64,000 nt of DNA. Source: Dyadobacter sp. CY356 (GTDB taxonomy: Bacteria; Bacteroidota; Bacteroidia; Cytophagales; Spirosomataceae). A model generated the notes under the pieces. It had not been told where the DNA came from. It was given only the letters and a program-made list of their open reading frames with translations, and did no database searches. The position numbers and the translations under genes were made by a program. Location: positions 1-64,000 of the forward strand of contig NZ_JAJTSZ010000002.1 of assembly GCF_021440195.1 (NCBI RefSeq). The letters are read 5' to 3'. Of the stretch, positions 45,957-54,502 are shown piece by piece; the stretch's first letter is position 1, and each line of letters begins with the position of its first letter.

Positions 45957-47702
45957 ATGAGAAAGGCATGTTTATATATCCGGGTCAGTACCGATGAGCA
46001 GGCTGACAAAGGTTACTCCCAAAGAGATCAGGAAGAAAGGCTCAGGCGGCACTGTCAATCGCAATCCATCGATATCGACGAAATTGTAATTGAAGATTAC
46101 TCGGCCAAAACTTTTGAACGTCCCGCATGGAGACGCCTCCTTGCACATCTGAGAAAATCACGGCAGCCACGATTGGTTCTGTTTACAAAATGGGACCGTT
46201 TTAGCCGCAATACAGGTGATGCCTATCAGATGATCAGTCTGCTAGGCAAATTGGGAGCGGAACCACAGGCAATTGAACAGCCTTTGGACTTATCTATCCC
46301 TGAGAACAAAATGATGTTGGCAGTTTACCTGGCGGCACCCGAAGTAGAGAATGACCGCCGGGCATTGAATGTATTTCATGGAATGAGGCGTGCTAAAAAA
46401 GAAGGCCGCTGGATGGCCACAGCACCCATTGGTTACATCAATAGAGTAACACCAGAAGGGAAAAAGCATATTGCACCACATCCTGTTAATGCGCCAATTA
46501 TGGTAGAAGTCTTCAAACAAATTGCTGCCGGAACTTATAACACCGAGCAGATTTGGAAGATGGCCAGACACAAGGGACTACGAAGTAGTAAAAATAACTT
46601 CTGGGTCGCGATCCGTAACCCCGTCTATTGCGGTAAAATATTTATTCCTCCCTACAAAGATGAGGCTGGCTTTTTTGTAAAGGGTGCTCATGAAACAATT
46701 ATCTCGGAATCGATCTTTGACAGTGCGCAGCAGTCACTCGACGGTAGAAAACGTAATCCTAATCAAAAGCCCAAAGTTCGTTCACTGGATGACTTGCCTT
46801 TGCGTGGGTTTTTGAAATGCCCAAAGTGCAGCAGAATGCTCACCGGAAGTGCCTCCAGAGGAAATGGAGGGTATTATTACTATTACCATTGCTCGGCGGC
46901 CTGTAAGGTGCGGTTTAAAGCCCAACTAGCAAACGAAAGATTATTGCATGAGCTCAGGGAATTGATTCCTAGACCTGGTAGGATAGAAATATTCACCCAG
47001 GCCATCATGGACGACTTCAAGCAGAAAGTAAAACACCAGGAAACTGAGCGCAAACAGATACTTTCTGAACTGGATAGTATCAGCATTCGCATGCAAAGAG
47101 CCAGAATTATGAAGGTTGACGGCGATTTGGAAGAATCAGACTTTAAGATGATCAAAGAGCAATCAGCCAGCAAAACCGAGGAGCTGGAAAAGAAACTTAA
47201 CAGTCTGCAAGGCAGGGATAAGGAAATTGGAGTTCTTCTTGAAAAAGCATTAAAAAACCTTTCAGGACTGGATTTACTTTATGAAAACGGCAATATTGAA
47301 GAAAAACGAAAGATTCTTGGTTCGATCTTCCCGGAAAAACTCACTTTTGATGGTGTGCAACATCGAACCACTCGAATTAATGAAGTGCTCAATCTTATCT
47401 ATCAGAAAAACAGCGAGTTAAATGGAAATAAAAAAGGGACAAATCTGTTATTTTCAGATTTGTCCCATCAGGTGATCCCGCTGGGGTTCGAATTCGATCG
47501 CGAACCCGGCCAGGATCCATACATTAAAAGTGTATTGCTTTGTTATTATTTTAAAACAAAAAAGCCAAACCAATTAAGATTTGACTTTCTGGTGATCCCG
47601 CTGGGATTCGAATTCGATCGCGAACCCGGCCAGGATCCATACATTAAAAGTATATTGCTTTATTATTCTAAAATAAAAAAAGCCAAACCAATGAAGATTT
47701 GA
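45957..47702 (+). CDS. Large serine recombinase (site-specific integrase of the island)
   Basis: This 581-aa protein has a resolvase catalytic domain (~1-150) with YIRVSTDEQ (nucleophile Ser11) and KWDRFSRN, and a Recombinase domain (~170-280) with NPVYCGKIFI. A zinc ribbon (~285-325) carries CPKCSRML plus a second Cys pair in CSAACKV, and a coiled coil spans ~360-450. The natural end is probably near residue ~504. The last ~77 residues are read through the two att units in frame: PLGFEFDREPGQDPYIKS appears twice, 40 codons apart. This gene abuts the tRNA-Lys and is the likely integrase and excisionase enzyme. Confidence 0.93.
   Translation: MRKACLYIRVSTDEQADKGYSQRDQEERLRRHCQSQSIDIDEIVIEDYSAKTFERPAWRRLLAHLRKSRQPRLVLFTKWDRFSRNTGDAYQMISLLGKLGAEPQAIEQPLDLSIPENKMMLAVYLAAPEVENDRRALNVFHGMRRAKKEGRWMATAPIGYINRVTPEGKKHIAPHPVNAPIMVEVFKQIAAGTYNTEQIWKMARHKGLRSSKNNFWVAIRNPVYCGKIFIPPYKDEAGFFVKGAHETIISESIFDSAQQSLDGRKRNPNQKPKVRSLDDLPLRGFLKCPKCSRMLTGSASRGNGGYYYYYHCSAACKVRFKAQLANERLLHELRELIPRPGRIEIFTQAIMDDFKQKVKHQETERKQILSELDSISIRMQRARIMKVDGDLEESDFKMIKEQSASKTEELEKKLNSLQGRDKEIGVLLEKALKNLSGLDLLYENGNIEEKRKILGSIFPEKLTFDGVQHRTTRINEVLNLIYQKNSELNGNKKGTNLLFSDLSHQVIPLGFEFDREPGQDPYIKSVLLCYYFKTKKPNQLRFDFLVIPLGFEFDREPGQDPYIKSILLYYSKIKKAKPMKI
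47430..47466 (-). terminator. Intrinsic terminator on the minus strand inside the recombinase gene
   Basis: The perfect 12-bp stem GGGACAAATCTG/CAGATTTGTCCC (47436-47466, 7-nt loop) is followed on the minus strand by six T residues (47430-47435 complement). It would stop transcription coming from tRNA-Lys through the repeat array toward the island. It also lies within the coding sequence of the recombinase, so it is translated on the plus strand (about GTNLLFSDLSH). Confidence 0.8.
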
Positions 47703-47706
47703 CTTC
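47471..47706 (-). repeat. Right array of tRNA-Lys 3'-half + terminator units (att-like)
   Basis: Two units have cores GGTGATCCCGCTGG at 47471 and 47591, followed by the core of the intact tRNA at 47708. Spacings are 120 and 117 bp. Each carries the tRNA 3' half with the same T-arm insertion as the left array and the same terminator hairpin GTCAAATC/GGTTTGGC plus T run on the minus strand. The 120-bp period is a multiple of three, which keeps the recombinase reading frame open through the array. Confidence 0.93.
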
Positions 47707-47782
47707 TGGTGATCCCGCTGGGATTCGAACCCAGGACCCATACATTAAAAGTGTATTGCTCTACCAGCTGAGCTACGGAATC
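47707..47782 (-). tRNA. tRNA-Lys (TTT), CCA-ended
   Basis: The cloverleaf is complete on the minus strand: acceptor GATTCCG/CGGGATC, D arm GCTC/GAGC, anticodon stem ATACA/TGTAT with loop CTTTTAA (anticodon TTT), T arm CTGGG/CCCAG around TTCGAAT, discriminator A and encoded CCA. It is the intact target gene of the island. Its 3' end faces the island, so on insertion the element supplied or kept the 3' half. The degenerate units cannot give a functional tRNA because the T arm is disrupted. Confidence 0.97.
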
Positions 47783-48291
47783 GTTTGGCAATGTTGAAAA
47801 AAAGTGACTGCCATCTACTTTTTCTTACTCCGCTGGAATATTTTGAATTTTTAAAATCTCCGGACCGGCGTGAATCAAACTTTTGACGAACTGGTAACTT
47901 TTACATTACCGAATATTTTGTGTTAACATTTTGTAATGCCTATCACTGATATCGTGGTGCAAAAGTAGTATTTTAATCATTCAATCCAAATATGGCGGTG
48001 AATTATTTTTTGAGTTATTTTAAAGCTTATATTCAAATTGCTCTGTTTGAGATTATTGACGCGGATAACTTTTTGAAAAATTAAAAACTAAAAAGACGGA
48101 AGAGTTGATAAATAAGAAGAATTTCCCCTGGAATCTGTTGAATTGAATGGATTTTTGCAAAAATGCTGAACTTTTGTTTCTACTTAATTAGACCAGGAAA
48201 TTAAGCAATGCACGAAGCTTATACGTTTGTAGTAAAATTAATTCAAATATCTTTGGACTGATGAGATATTACTGATTTCAATACCCCTTAT
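47783..48291. other. Intergenic region upstream of tRNA-Lys
   Basis: About 510 bases lie between the tRNA and the lipoprotein gene, which are divergent. The region contains the promoter-like pair at 47960-47990 and no reading frame I can support. It is AT-rich with no clear repeats. It is the first ordinary chromosomal DNA on this side of the island. Confidence 0.5.
47960..47990 (-). promoter_or_regulatory. Bacteroidota-type promoter driving tRNA-Lys
   Basis: On the minus strand TTTG (47990-47987), 19 nt, then TACTTTTG (47967-47960) fit the -33/-7 consensus exactly. Transcription would begin near 47953, giving a leader of about 170 nt before the tRNA. Confidence 0.6.
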
Positions 48292-48858
48292 ATGAATTTA
48301 AAAACTACATACCTTTTTCTTCTTTTCGCTTCAATTTTGATCTCCTGTAATCAAAAACCGGAAAGTCCATTTCCTGTGCATTATAAAAGAATTGCCCTGA
48401 CTGCCTATGCCTATCTGGAAAATGATTCTGTTCCAAAAAGGAAGGATTTTTATGTGTCATCATTTTGGCAAATTGATTCTCTTGGAAAATGTGAAATGAT
48501 ACGCAGGGATGGATTAGAAAAAGACCAGAAGTATTACGTCGACAATTTGCCGGATTCAACAATTCAACTTATAAATGGGCTCAATTTTTCAAAGCTTGAT
48601 ACATCGAATCTGCATTCGTCAACAAATGGAAAATATGACGGATATAAATATTGCCTGGCCATTTACAAAAGTGATGGTTCGGCAACTGAATACATCAATT
48701 TCATTCCACCGGCTTTGCATGGAGAACTGCTGAAATTATTCAATACCTTGTCCAAACTAATGGCCGAAGCAAATACAGTCGGAATGTTTCCTGCGAGTTA
48801 TTATCAAAACATAAATTACATAAAGAAGAATTTATCTGATACCACGACAAGCAAATGA
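48292..48858 (+). CDS. Hypothetical lipoprotein
   Basis: This 188-aa protein has a signal peptide with the lipobox LISCNQ (Cys19). The mature part is beta-rich and hydrophilic, with no family I recognise. It ends 9 nt before the reductase gene on the same strand and may share its transcript. Confidence 0.7.
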   Translation: MNLKTTYLFLLFASILISCNQKPESPFPVHYKRIALTAYAYLENDSVPKRKDFYVSSFWQIDSLGKCEMIRRDGLEKDQKYYVDNLPDSTIQLINGLNFSKLDTSNLHSSTNGKYDGYKYCLAIYKSDGSATEYINFIPPALHGELLKLFNTLSKLMAEANTVGMFPASYYQNINYIKKNLSDTTTSK

Positions 48859-48867
48859 TATTGGCGT

Positions 48868-49815
48868 ATGGAACCTTTGATAATAGGCGAAGAAAAGGAT
48901 AACAAAAATATATTCATCATAGGAAACGGTGTAATTGCGAAAGCATTGGCGGTTGCGCTTACAGTTAATGGTAAAAACGTTACCATACTCCGCGGAACGG
49001 TTGATAATGAATCTGTTTACTCAGAGAATATTCAGGTTGAAACCGGAGGCGAAATACTTGAAGCCGAAATATTGATCAGCTCAATCAGCAACTATCAAAA
49101 ACTTGACGGAATAATATTGCTGACCAATAAATCATTCGGAAATCCGGCGCTTTCGGATAAACTCAAATCAAAAGCTAACCATTCTCCAATTGTGTTTCTG
49201 CAAAATGGTCTGCATATTGAAAACTGTTTTATCGATCAGCATTATTCTGAGTTATACCGTTGCGTACTGTTGGCAACCAGTCAGTCACTTTCAGATAACA
49301 GAGTAAGGTTTAAGCTGGTTGCTCCATCGCCGGTTGGCGTGATCAAAGGCTCTGAAAAAACACTTGACAACATAGTTGAGACGTTGAATACAGACATTTT
49401 TTCCTTCCGGTCAGAAGCGGATATACAAAATGTTATCTGGAAAAAGGTAATCAGTAACTGTGTTTTTAATTCGATTTGTCCTCTCCTGGAAACAGATAAC
49501 GGTGTATTTCTACGTAATGAGGCAGTGCTGCAAATCGCCAAAACAGTCATCAGCGAATGTCTGGCTGTGGCACGGGAAAATGGAATTGATTTGACACAAG
49601 AAGAAGTTTTGCAAAATGTACTTTCTATCAGCAAAATGTCTGACGGACAGAAAATATCAACTTATCAGGACATTTTAAACAAACGGGAAACGGAGATTGA
49701 TACACTAAATTTTGCCATCGCCAAGGCCGCTGCTTTAACGAATCAGCTGGAAGTTCCTGTCACAGCGTTATTGGGAGAATTAATAAAAATAATGTCTGAG
49801 TTATCAAGAATCTAG
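48868..49815 (+). CDS. PanE/ApbA-family 2-dehydropantoate reductase-like protein
   Basis: This 315-aa protein has an N-terminal nucleotide-binding loop (IFIIGNGVIAKALAVAL, a variant GxGxxA fold), and the helical C-terminal part KVISNCVFNSICPLL is typical of ketopantoate reductases. The canonical reaction is NADPH reduction of 2-dehydropantoate in pantothenate synthesis. This family is broad, and the glycine loop here is not the standard GxGxxG, so the substrate may differ. Confidence 0.75.
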   Translation: MEPLIIGEEKDNKNIFIIGNGVIAKALAVALTVNGKNVTILRGTVDNESVYSENIQVETGGEILEAEILISSISNYQKLDGIILLTNKSFGNPALSDKLKSKANHSPIVFLQNGLHIENCFIDQHYSELYRCVLLATSQSLSDNRVRFKLVAPSPVGVIKGSEKTLDNIVETLNTDIFSFRSEADIQNVIWKKVISNCVFNSICPLLETDNGVFLRNEAVLQIAKTVISECLAVARENGIDLTQEEVLQNVLSISKMSDGQKISTYQDILNKRETEIDTLNFAIAKAAALTNQLEVPVTALLGELIKIMSELSRI

Positions 49816-49952
49816 GCGCAAATGGATTCCCTCGCTCATCCTGCAAAAGCATACGCCCGTCAGCCTGTTTTCTACCCTCGTAAGGATTAATTTTCAGAGG
49901 TTTACGATCGGTTCTAGATTTGTCCTATCAAACAAAAACAAATAGACAAATC

Positions 49953-50303
49953 ATGAAAAAAATCCTTTTATTGGTGTTAGGACTGGTAGCCGGTTCAGCA
50001 TCGTTTGCAAATACCAACAACGATTCAAAATTGTCAGCGAAAACCTCGGTTGTAGAGAATGAAAAGGTGAAACTGGTTATCGCGCCTATGAATGCAAAAG
50101 CAAGACTTGAATTAATGGACAGTGAGGGTCATTTACTGTATTCAAGTCGTGTTAATCTGAGCCATGGAATTAAACAGGTTTTTGATGTTTCTCACCTTGA
50201 AAATGGTTTGTACCAGTTGTCACTTTCTGTGGGGGATGAGCAAACCGTAAAAACGATTGACATTACTGAAACTACAAGTCAGCAGGTGGTCACTTTTCAA
50301 TAA
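49953..50303 (+). CDS. Small secreted protein
   Basis: This is a 116-aa protein. Start 49953 gives MKKILLLVLGLVAGSASFAN, a clear signal peptide. The mature part (~95 residues) is beta-sandwich-like (ARLELMDSEGHLLYSSRVNL), as in short T9SS/DUF3244-like domains. A TAGATTTG promoter-like box at 49915-49922 precedes it. It is upstream of a LytS/LytT pair and could be a target or signal protein, which is speculative. Confidence 0.7.
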   Translation: MKKILLLVLGLVAGSASFANTNNDSKLSAKTSVVENEKVKLVIAPMNAKARLELMDSEGHLLYSSRVNLSHGIKQVFDVSHLENGLYQLSLSVGDEQTVKTIDITETTSQQVVTFQ

Positions 50304-50381
50304 TGATTATTGATTTGGAACAACAACATTTTGGTGATCAGTAATTAATTACACAGCGGGGCTTTCATCATAAAACAGTTC

Positions 50382-51491
50382 ATGGCAGCGAATCTAAGTT
50401 TCAGACAAAAATGGCAGGTGGCAATCCGCCTGCTGATTTTGTATTCTCCTTTGATGTTATACGTAAACCTGCCTGAATCATTCAGAACTCCCGGCAAGAT
50501 CGTAGAAATTCTGCCTTTTATTCTTCTCTTTGAAACCGTTGTACTGTGTTTTTATTTTGTCTGTATCACCGCCACCGACTGGGTTCAGACGAAACTTCAC
50601 CAGCGTTATGGCGAAGATTTTTTGCTTGATTTTAACTGGCTTGCGTTGATTTTGACCATGGTCATTTCGCTTACGCTTTCCTTGCTCTACTCCAAAGCTT
50701 TTCAGTGGACTTTGTATACCATTCTGAGTTTTATTTTCCAGGGCAAAGCCACGCAGTCTTTTATTGGGCCTCACGCCTTGTTTACGCCAGAGGTTCTAAC
50801 CTATATGCACCGGACGAATACCGTATTTAACCAGGTAATCATGCTTTCGGCATTTTACCTGATTATCATGTCCCGATCCTACCAGCAGTTGAAAGATGTG
50901 CAGATTCGGGCAGAAAGATCAGAAAAAGAGGCTGCTTTAAGTCAGTTTGAGGCTTTAAAAAGCCAGATCAGCCCGCATTTTTTATTCAATAGTCTGAGTA
51001 TTCTTACTTCCATGGTCCATGAGGATGCAGACTTATCAGAAAAATTTGTCAAACAGCTTTCCAAGGTATATCGCTACATTCTTGAACAGCGCGATCATGA
51101 ACTTGTGTCACTGGAAACCGAGCTGGAATTTATAAAAGCGTATACATTTTTGCTTCAGATCCGTTTTGAAAATAAATTTGAAATACTTGTTGATATCAGT
51201 GCAGCTGATCAGAAACGGTATCAGATTCCACCACTTACTTTGCAATTACTGGTCGAAAATGCAGTTAAACATAACCGGATGTCTGTACAGGAGCCTTTGA
51301 AAGTGCATTTGTTCAGGGAAGCTGAATTTCTGGTCATACAAAATACCTGGCAGCCACGCGAACAGCCCGAAACCTCAACAGGGATTGGCCTGCCTAATAT
51401 CATTAACCGTTATGCGCTCTTTACAGATCAGAAAGTACTTTCAGGACATCAGAATGATTTTTTTACTGTTAAAATCCCTTTGTTATCATGA
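50382..51491 (+). CDS. LytS-type sensor histidine kinase
   Basis: This 369-aa protein has four hydrophobic helices in the first ~180 residues, then a coiled linker. The His_kinase motif is SQISPHFLFNSLSIL (~199-213) and the HATPase motif is LLVENAVKHN. Its stop overlaps the regulator start (ATGA). It is a second, chromosomal LytS/LytT pair, distinct from the one in the island. Confidence 0.88.
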   Translation: MAANLSFRQKWQVAIRLLILYSPLMLYVNLPESFRTPGKIVEILPFILLFETVVLCFYFVCITATDWVQTKLHQRYGEDFLLDFNWLALILTMVISLTLSLLYSKAFQWTLYTILSFIFQGKATQSFIGPHALFTPEVLTYMHRTNTVFNQVIMLSAFYLIIMSRSYQQLKDVQIRAERSEKEAALSQFEALKSQISPHFLFNSLSILTSMVHEDADLSEKFVKQLSKVYRYILEQRDHELVSLETELEFIKAYTFLLQIRFENKFEILVDISAADQKRYQIPPLTLQLLVENAVKHNRMSVQEPLKVHLFREAEFLVIQNTWQPREQPETSTGIGLPNIINRYALFTDQKVLSGHQNDFFTVKIPLLS

Positions 51492-52246
51492 ACATTGTCA
51501 TCATTGAAGATGAAGACCGCACGGCAAGGCAACTGGAAAGATTATTGAAAAAATATGATCCGTCAGTACAAATTCTTGTTCAGCTGCCATCCATAAAAAC
51601 GGCTGTCGCATGGTTTAACCAGAATGCCAAGCCGGATCTGGTTTTCATGGATATTCACTTGGAAGACGGGTTGGTATTCAGCGTTTTCGAACAGATCCAA
51701 CTGACCGTTCCGGTTATTTTCACAACGGCCTATGATGAATATATGCTGAAAGCTTTCAAGGTGAACAGTATTGATTACCTGCTGAAACCGATTGAATTTG
51801 ACGAATTGACAGCTGCCATTGAAAAATTTAAAAATCTTCGTAACCAGCAAGTAACGCCTGATTTATCCGCGCTTCTGGCCTTGATACAAAAACCAAAAGT
51901 GCCTGCTTTTAAAGAGCGTTTTATGATCAATATTGGTACTAAAATTCATAGTATCGAAGCTACTAACATCGGTTACTTTTATTCCGAAGAAAAAGGGACA
52001 TTCCTGATGACAAAAACGGGACAGCTTCTGCCGTTTGAACAAAGTCTTGATCAGATGATGCCATTATTAAACCCTGATCATTTTTTCAGAGTAAACAGAC
52101 AATTCATTATAGCCAGAACTGCTATTCATGCGATTCACGCTTATTCTGCCGGAAAATTAAAGCTGGATTTATTACCGGTTTCACGCCACGAGGTTTTTGT
52201 AAGTACCAGAAGATTGGCGGAATTCAAGGATTGGCTGGGAAAGTAA
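51488..52246 (+). CDS. LytTR response regulator
   Basis: This 252-aa protein has a receiver domain 1-120 (IIEDEDRTA, phospho-Asp in LVFMDIHLEDG, DYLLKPI) and a LytTR domain ~145-250 (FFRVNRQFIIAR). It is coupled to the kinase at 50382-51491. It probably binds direct repeats before target genes; none are identified here. Confidence 0.88.
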   Translation: MNIVIIEDEDRTARQLERLLKKYDPSVQILVQLPSIKTAVAWFNQNAKPDLVFMDIHLEDGLVFSVFEQIQLTVPVIFTTAYDEYMLKAFKVNSIDYLLKPIEFDELTAAIEKFKNLRNQQVTPDLSALLALIQKPKVPAFKERFMINIGTKIHSIEATNIGYFYSEEKGTFLMTKTGQLLPFEQSLDQMMPLLNPDHFFRVNRQFIIARTAIHAIHAYSAGKLKLDLLPVSRHEVFVSTRRLAEFKDWLGK

Positions 52247-52429
52247 ATCCTGATACTTCAGTAAAATATTTTGTACTTGATGTTTTCGCTTTTCAGTTTT
52301 AAGCATTCCAAATCGTTTTCCGTCGACCACATTTGCCTTTTCACCGAAAAATGGCGTTGATTCAATTCGTGATCGCATACTTTTAAATCATCAAACAGAA
52401 TTTAAAAATATACCTAAAACGATTGGATC

Positions 52430-52903
52430 ATGAAAGCGAACATTGGAATCTCCGAAGAAAACAAAAGTGCTGTTGCAGCTCAGCTTGCCAAATTGCTGGC
52501 TGATGAATTTGTATTGTATACCAAAACCCGGAATGCACACTGGAATGTAGAGGGTGCAGACTTTCATGCCATGCATTTGTTTTTCGAAAGTCAGTATCAG
52601 CAGCTTGATGATGTGATGGATAGCGTAGCAGAACGTATACGCAAGATCGGGCACTATGCACCAGCGACGTTAACGCAACTTTTAAAACTGACCCACCTGA
52701 CCGAAGCAACGGCAAATAAAAATGACAGCAACGGATTTTTGAAAGAACTACTTGAAGACCACGAAAGTATCATAGCCTTCATTCGTGGAAACATTAATCC
52801 TTTTGCAAACGAATATCATGACGCGGGAACCAGTGATTTTATTACCGGTCTTTTGGAGAAACATGAAGAAATGGCGTGGATGTTGCGCGCACATTTCGCC
52901 TGA
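52430..52903 (+). CDS. Dps-family DNA-protecting ferritin-like protein
   Basis: This 157-aa protein has the Dps iron-site phrase KTRNAHWNVEGADFHAMH, followed by FFESQYQQLDDVMDSVAERI. Dps forms a 12-mer, oxidises Fe(II) with H2O2, and binds DNA under stress. The length is typical. The next gene, an AhpD-like protein 23 nt on, also belongs to peroxide defence, so the pair may be co-regulated. Confidence 0.88.
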   Translation: MKANIGISEENKSAVAAQLAKLLADEFVLYTKTRNAHWNVEGADFHAMHLFFESQYQQLDDVMDSVAERIRKIGHYAPATLTQLLKLTHLTEATANKNDSNGFLKELLEDHESIIAFIRGNINPFANEYHDAGTSDFITGLLEKHEEMAWMLRAHFA

Positions 52904-52926
52904 TTCACAATTGACCGTCCTATGTT

Positions 52927-53463
52927 ATGAAACCTTTTGATTTACCTCTCAGCTACCAGCTAACGCCTGGTGTGCAGCGTTCATTTCAAAACCTGAAAAG
53001 CAGTCTGGGCAGACTTCCGGCGCTTTATGCAGTGATGGGTTATTCTCCCGCGGCCCTGGAAGGTTTCATGGCACTGGACGAAGCACTCAGCCGCGGGGTC
53101 TTTACCCGTAAGGAGCGCGAAGCTATCGCCATCATCGTTTCTCAGGTTAATGATTGTCAGTATTGCCTGGCCTGGCATACGGCAGAAGCATTAAAAACAG
53201 GATTAACCAGGGATGAAATCAAAGCAATCAGGCTGGATCAGGTTAAAGACCGCAAGTTAAATGCGATTGTGAAACTGGCTAAATCCATGGTGGAAAGCCA
53301 GGGACATCCGGAAGAATCTTTACAACTACGGTTTTATATGGCTGGATTTCAGGAGTCTGGTGCTGTCGAACTTGCGGGCCTTGTATCGCTCTGGATTTTC
53401 TCAAATTATCTTTACGCTTTAACGCCGGTTGCGATAGACTTTCCATTACCGGATCTTGATTGA
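52927..53463 (+). CDS. AhpD-like carboxymuconolactone-decarboxylase-family protein
   Basis: This 178-aa protein has the motif VNDCQYCLAWHTAEALKTG, which contains the CxxC and His of AhpD-type thiol peroxidase partners. Upstream the phrase TRKEREAIAIIVSQ is also typical. Such proteins recycle disulfides or act in peroxidase systems. It probably forms a stress unit with Dps, and a terminator follows at 53541. Confidence 0.82.
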   Translation: MKPFDLPLSYQLTPGVQRSFQNLKSSLGRLPALYAVMGYSPAALEGFMALDEALSRGVFTRKEREAIAIIVSQVNDCQYCLAWHTAEALKTGLTRDEIKAIRLDQVKDRKLNAIVKLAKSMVESQGHPEESLQLRFYMAGFQESGAVELAGLVSLWIFSNYLYALTPVAIDFPLPDLD

Positions 53464-53540
53464 AGCCGGGTAATATCTGGATTCCTGAATCGCAGTTATA
53501 CAACAAAAAGACCAATCTTTACATCAACAATTTTACCACG

Positions 53541-53569
53541 AAACCGCTGTACTTTCCAGCGGTTTTTTT
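53541..53569 (+). terminator. Intrinsic terminator after the Dps/AhpD unit
   Basis: The perfect stem AAACCGCT/AGCGGTTT with a 9-nt loop (53541-53565) is followed by further T residues to 53569. It lies 77 nt after the AhpD-like stop. Confidence 0.88.
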
Positions 53570-53697
53570 GGTGTATTCAGGTTTGCGTTATGATTCCTGT
53601 TCGGATGTCGGGCGTTTTGTTCCAAATTTGATAACTTAGCTTTCATAATCTAACTTATTGGATCAAATAATCTGATAAAAGCTACTCGCCCGACTCG

Positions 53698-54393
53698 ATG
53701 AAATGTTTAATTGTTGATGACAACCTGATTGCGCGTGCGACGCTGAGCCAGCTGGCTACGCATGTTTCCGATCTGACTGTGGTCGGTGAATGCTGTGATG
53801 CCATGGAGGCTTATCAATATCTTCAAAATAACCAGGTGGATATTTTGTTTCTGGATATTGAAATGCCAGAAATGACCGGACTTGAACTAACCAGAACCCT
53901 GAATAATAATGGGATGGTTATTATTTTTACAACATCAAAAAAGGAGTATGCCGTGGAAGCCTTCGAGTTGAACGTGGCTGATTATCTGATAAAACCCTTC
54001 ACACCTGCCAGGTTTTTACAGGCTGTCGGAAAGGCGCGCGAGATATTGGCCAGTAAGAATGACAAGATTCAGCAGATCAATGATGAGTTCATTTTTATCC
54101 GGGATTCCAATGTCATGCGCAGGCTGAAATTTGATGATATTTTGTATGCAGAAGCCATGGGAGATTATGTCAAATTTTACACCACCCAGACTTTTTACGC
54201 CATACACGGGACATTAAAATCGGCAGAGGAAAGGCTTCCAGCTGCAAAATTTATACGGGTCCACCGGTCTTACATTGTGGCTGTGAGCAAAATTGATACA
54301 TTTCAGGAAGGCGGATTGGTGGTAGGCGGGAAATATGTGCCGGTGGCTGATGCTTACCGCAAAACACTCAATACACGGATCAATATTTTCTGA
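53698..54393 (+). CDS. LytTR response regulator
   Basis: This 231-aa protein has a receiver domain with IVDDNLIAR, phospho-Asp in ILFLDIEMPEMTG, and DYLIKPF. The LytTR domain is at ~130-230 (ILYAEAMGDYVKF, then FIRVHRSYIVAV). It precedes a hybrid kinase by 109 nt on the same strand. The two may be a pair, though hybrid kinases can also phosphorylate other partners. Confidence 0.88.
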   Translation: MKCLIVDDNLIARATLSQLATHVSDLTVVGECCDAMEAYQYLQNNQVDILFLDIEMPEMTGLELTRTLNNNGMVIIFTTSKKEYAVEAFELNVADYLIKPFTPARFLQAVGKAREILASKNDKIQQINDEFIFIRDSNVMRRLKFDDILYAEAMGDYVKFYTTQTFYAIHGTLKSAEERLPAAKFIRVHRSYIVAVSKIDTFQEGGLVVGGKYVPVADAYRKTLNTRINIF

Positions 54394-54502
54394 TCTTCTG
54401 TTGTCCGAATTTTCGGCGACTGATTTTGCCTGTTCGGCGATTTGCGGTATGTAGTTTCATCTTTTCGGAGCTATTTTGTTGCAGAACATTGCCTTTATCA
54501 AC

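Larger units (their letters stand above)
401..47470. mobile_element. Genomic island integrated at tRNA-Lys, serine-recombinase type
   Basis: The island lies between two arrays of the same tRNA-Lys-derived unit, and the core GGTGA(T/C)CCCGCTGG is present at both junctions. The serine recombinase gene sits at the right end beside the intact tRNA, the usual place for an integrase. The content is accessory: defence genes, ArdA, ParA-like and toxin-antitoxin genes, and truncated fragments. No relaxase, type IV coupling protein or mating-pair genes are visible, so it is not obviously self-transmissible. Whether the whole 47 kb moved as one unit or built up by successive insertions cannot be decided here. 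The repeated att copies favour more than one event. Confidence 0.8.

Noticed and set aside
52428-52715. Minus-strand frame opposite Dps
   Set aside because: It is antisense to a well-supported Dps gene and has no independent support.
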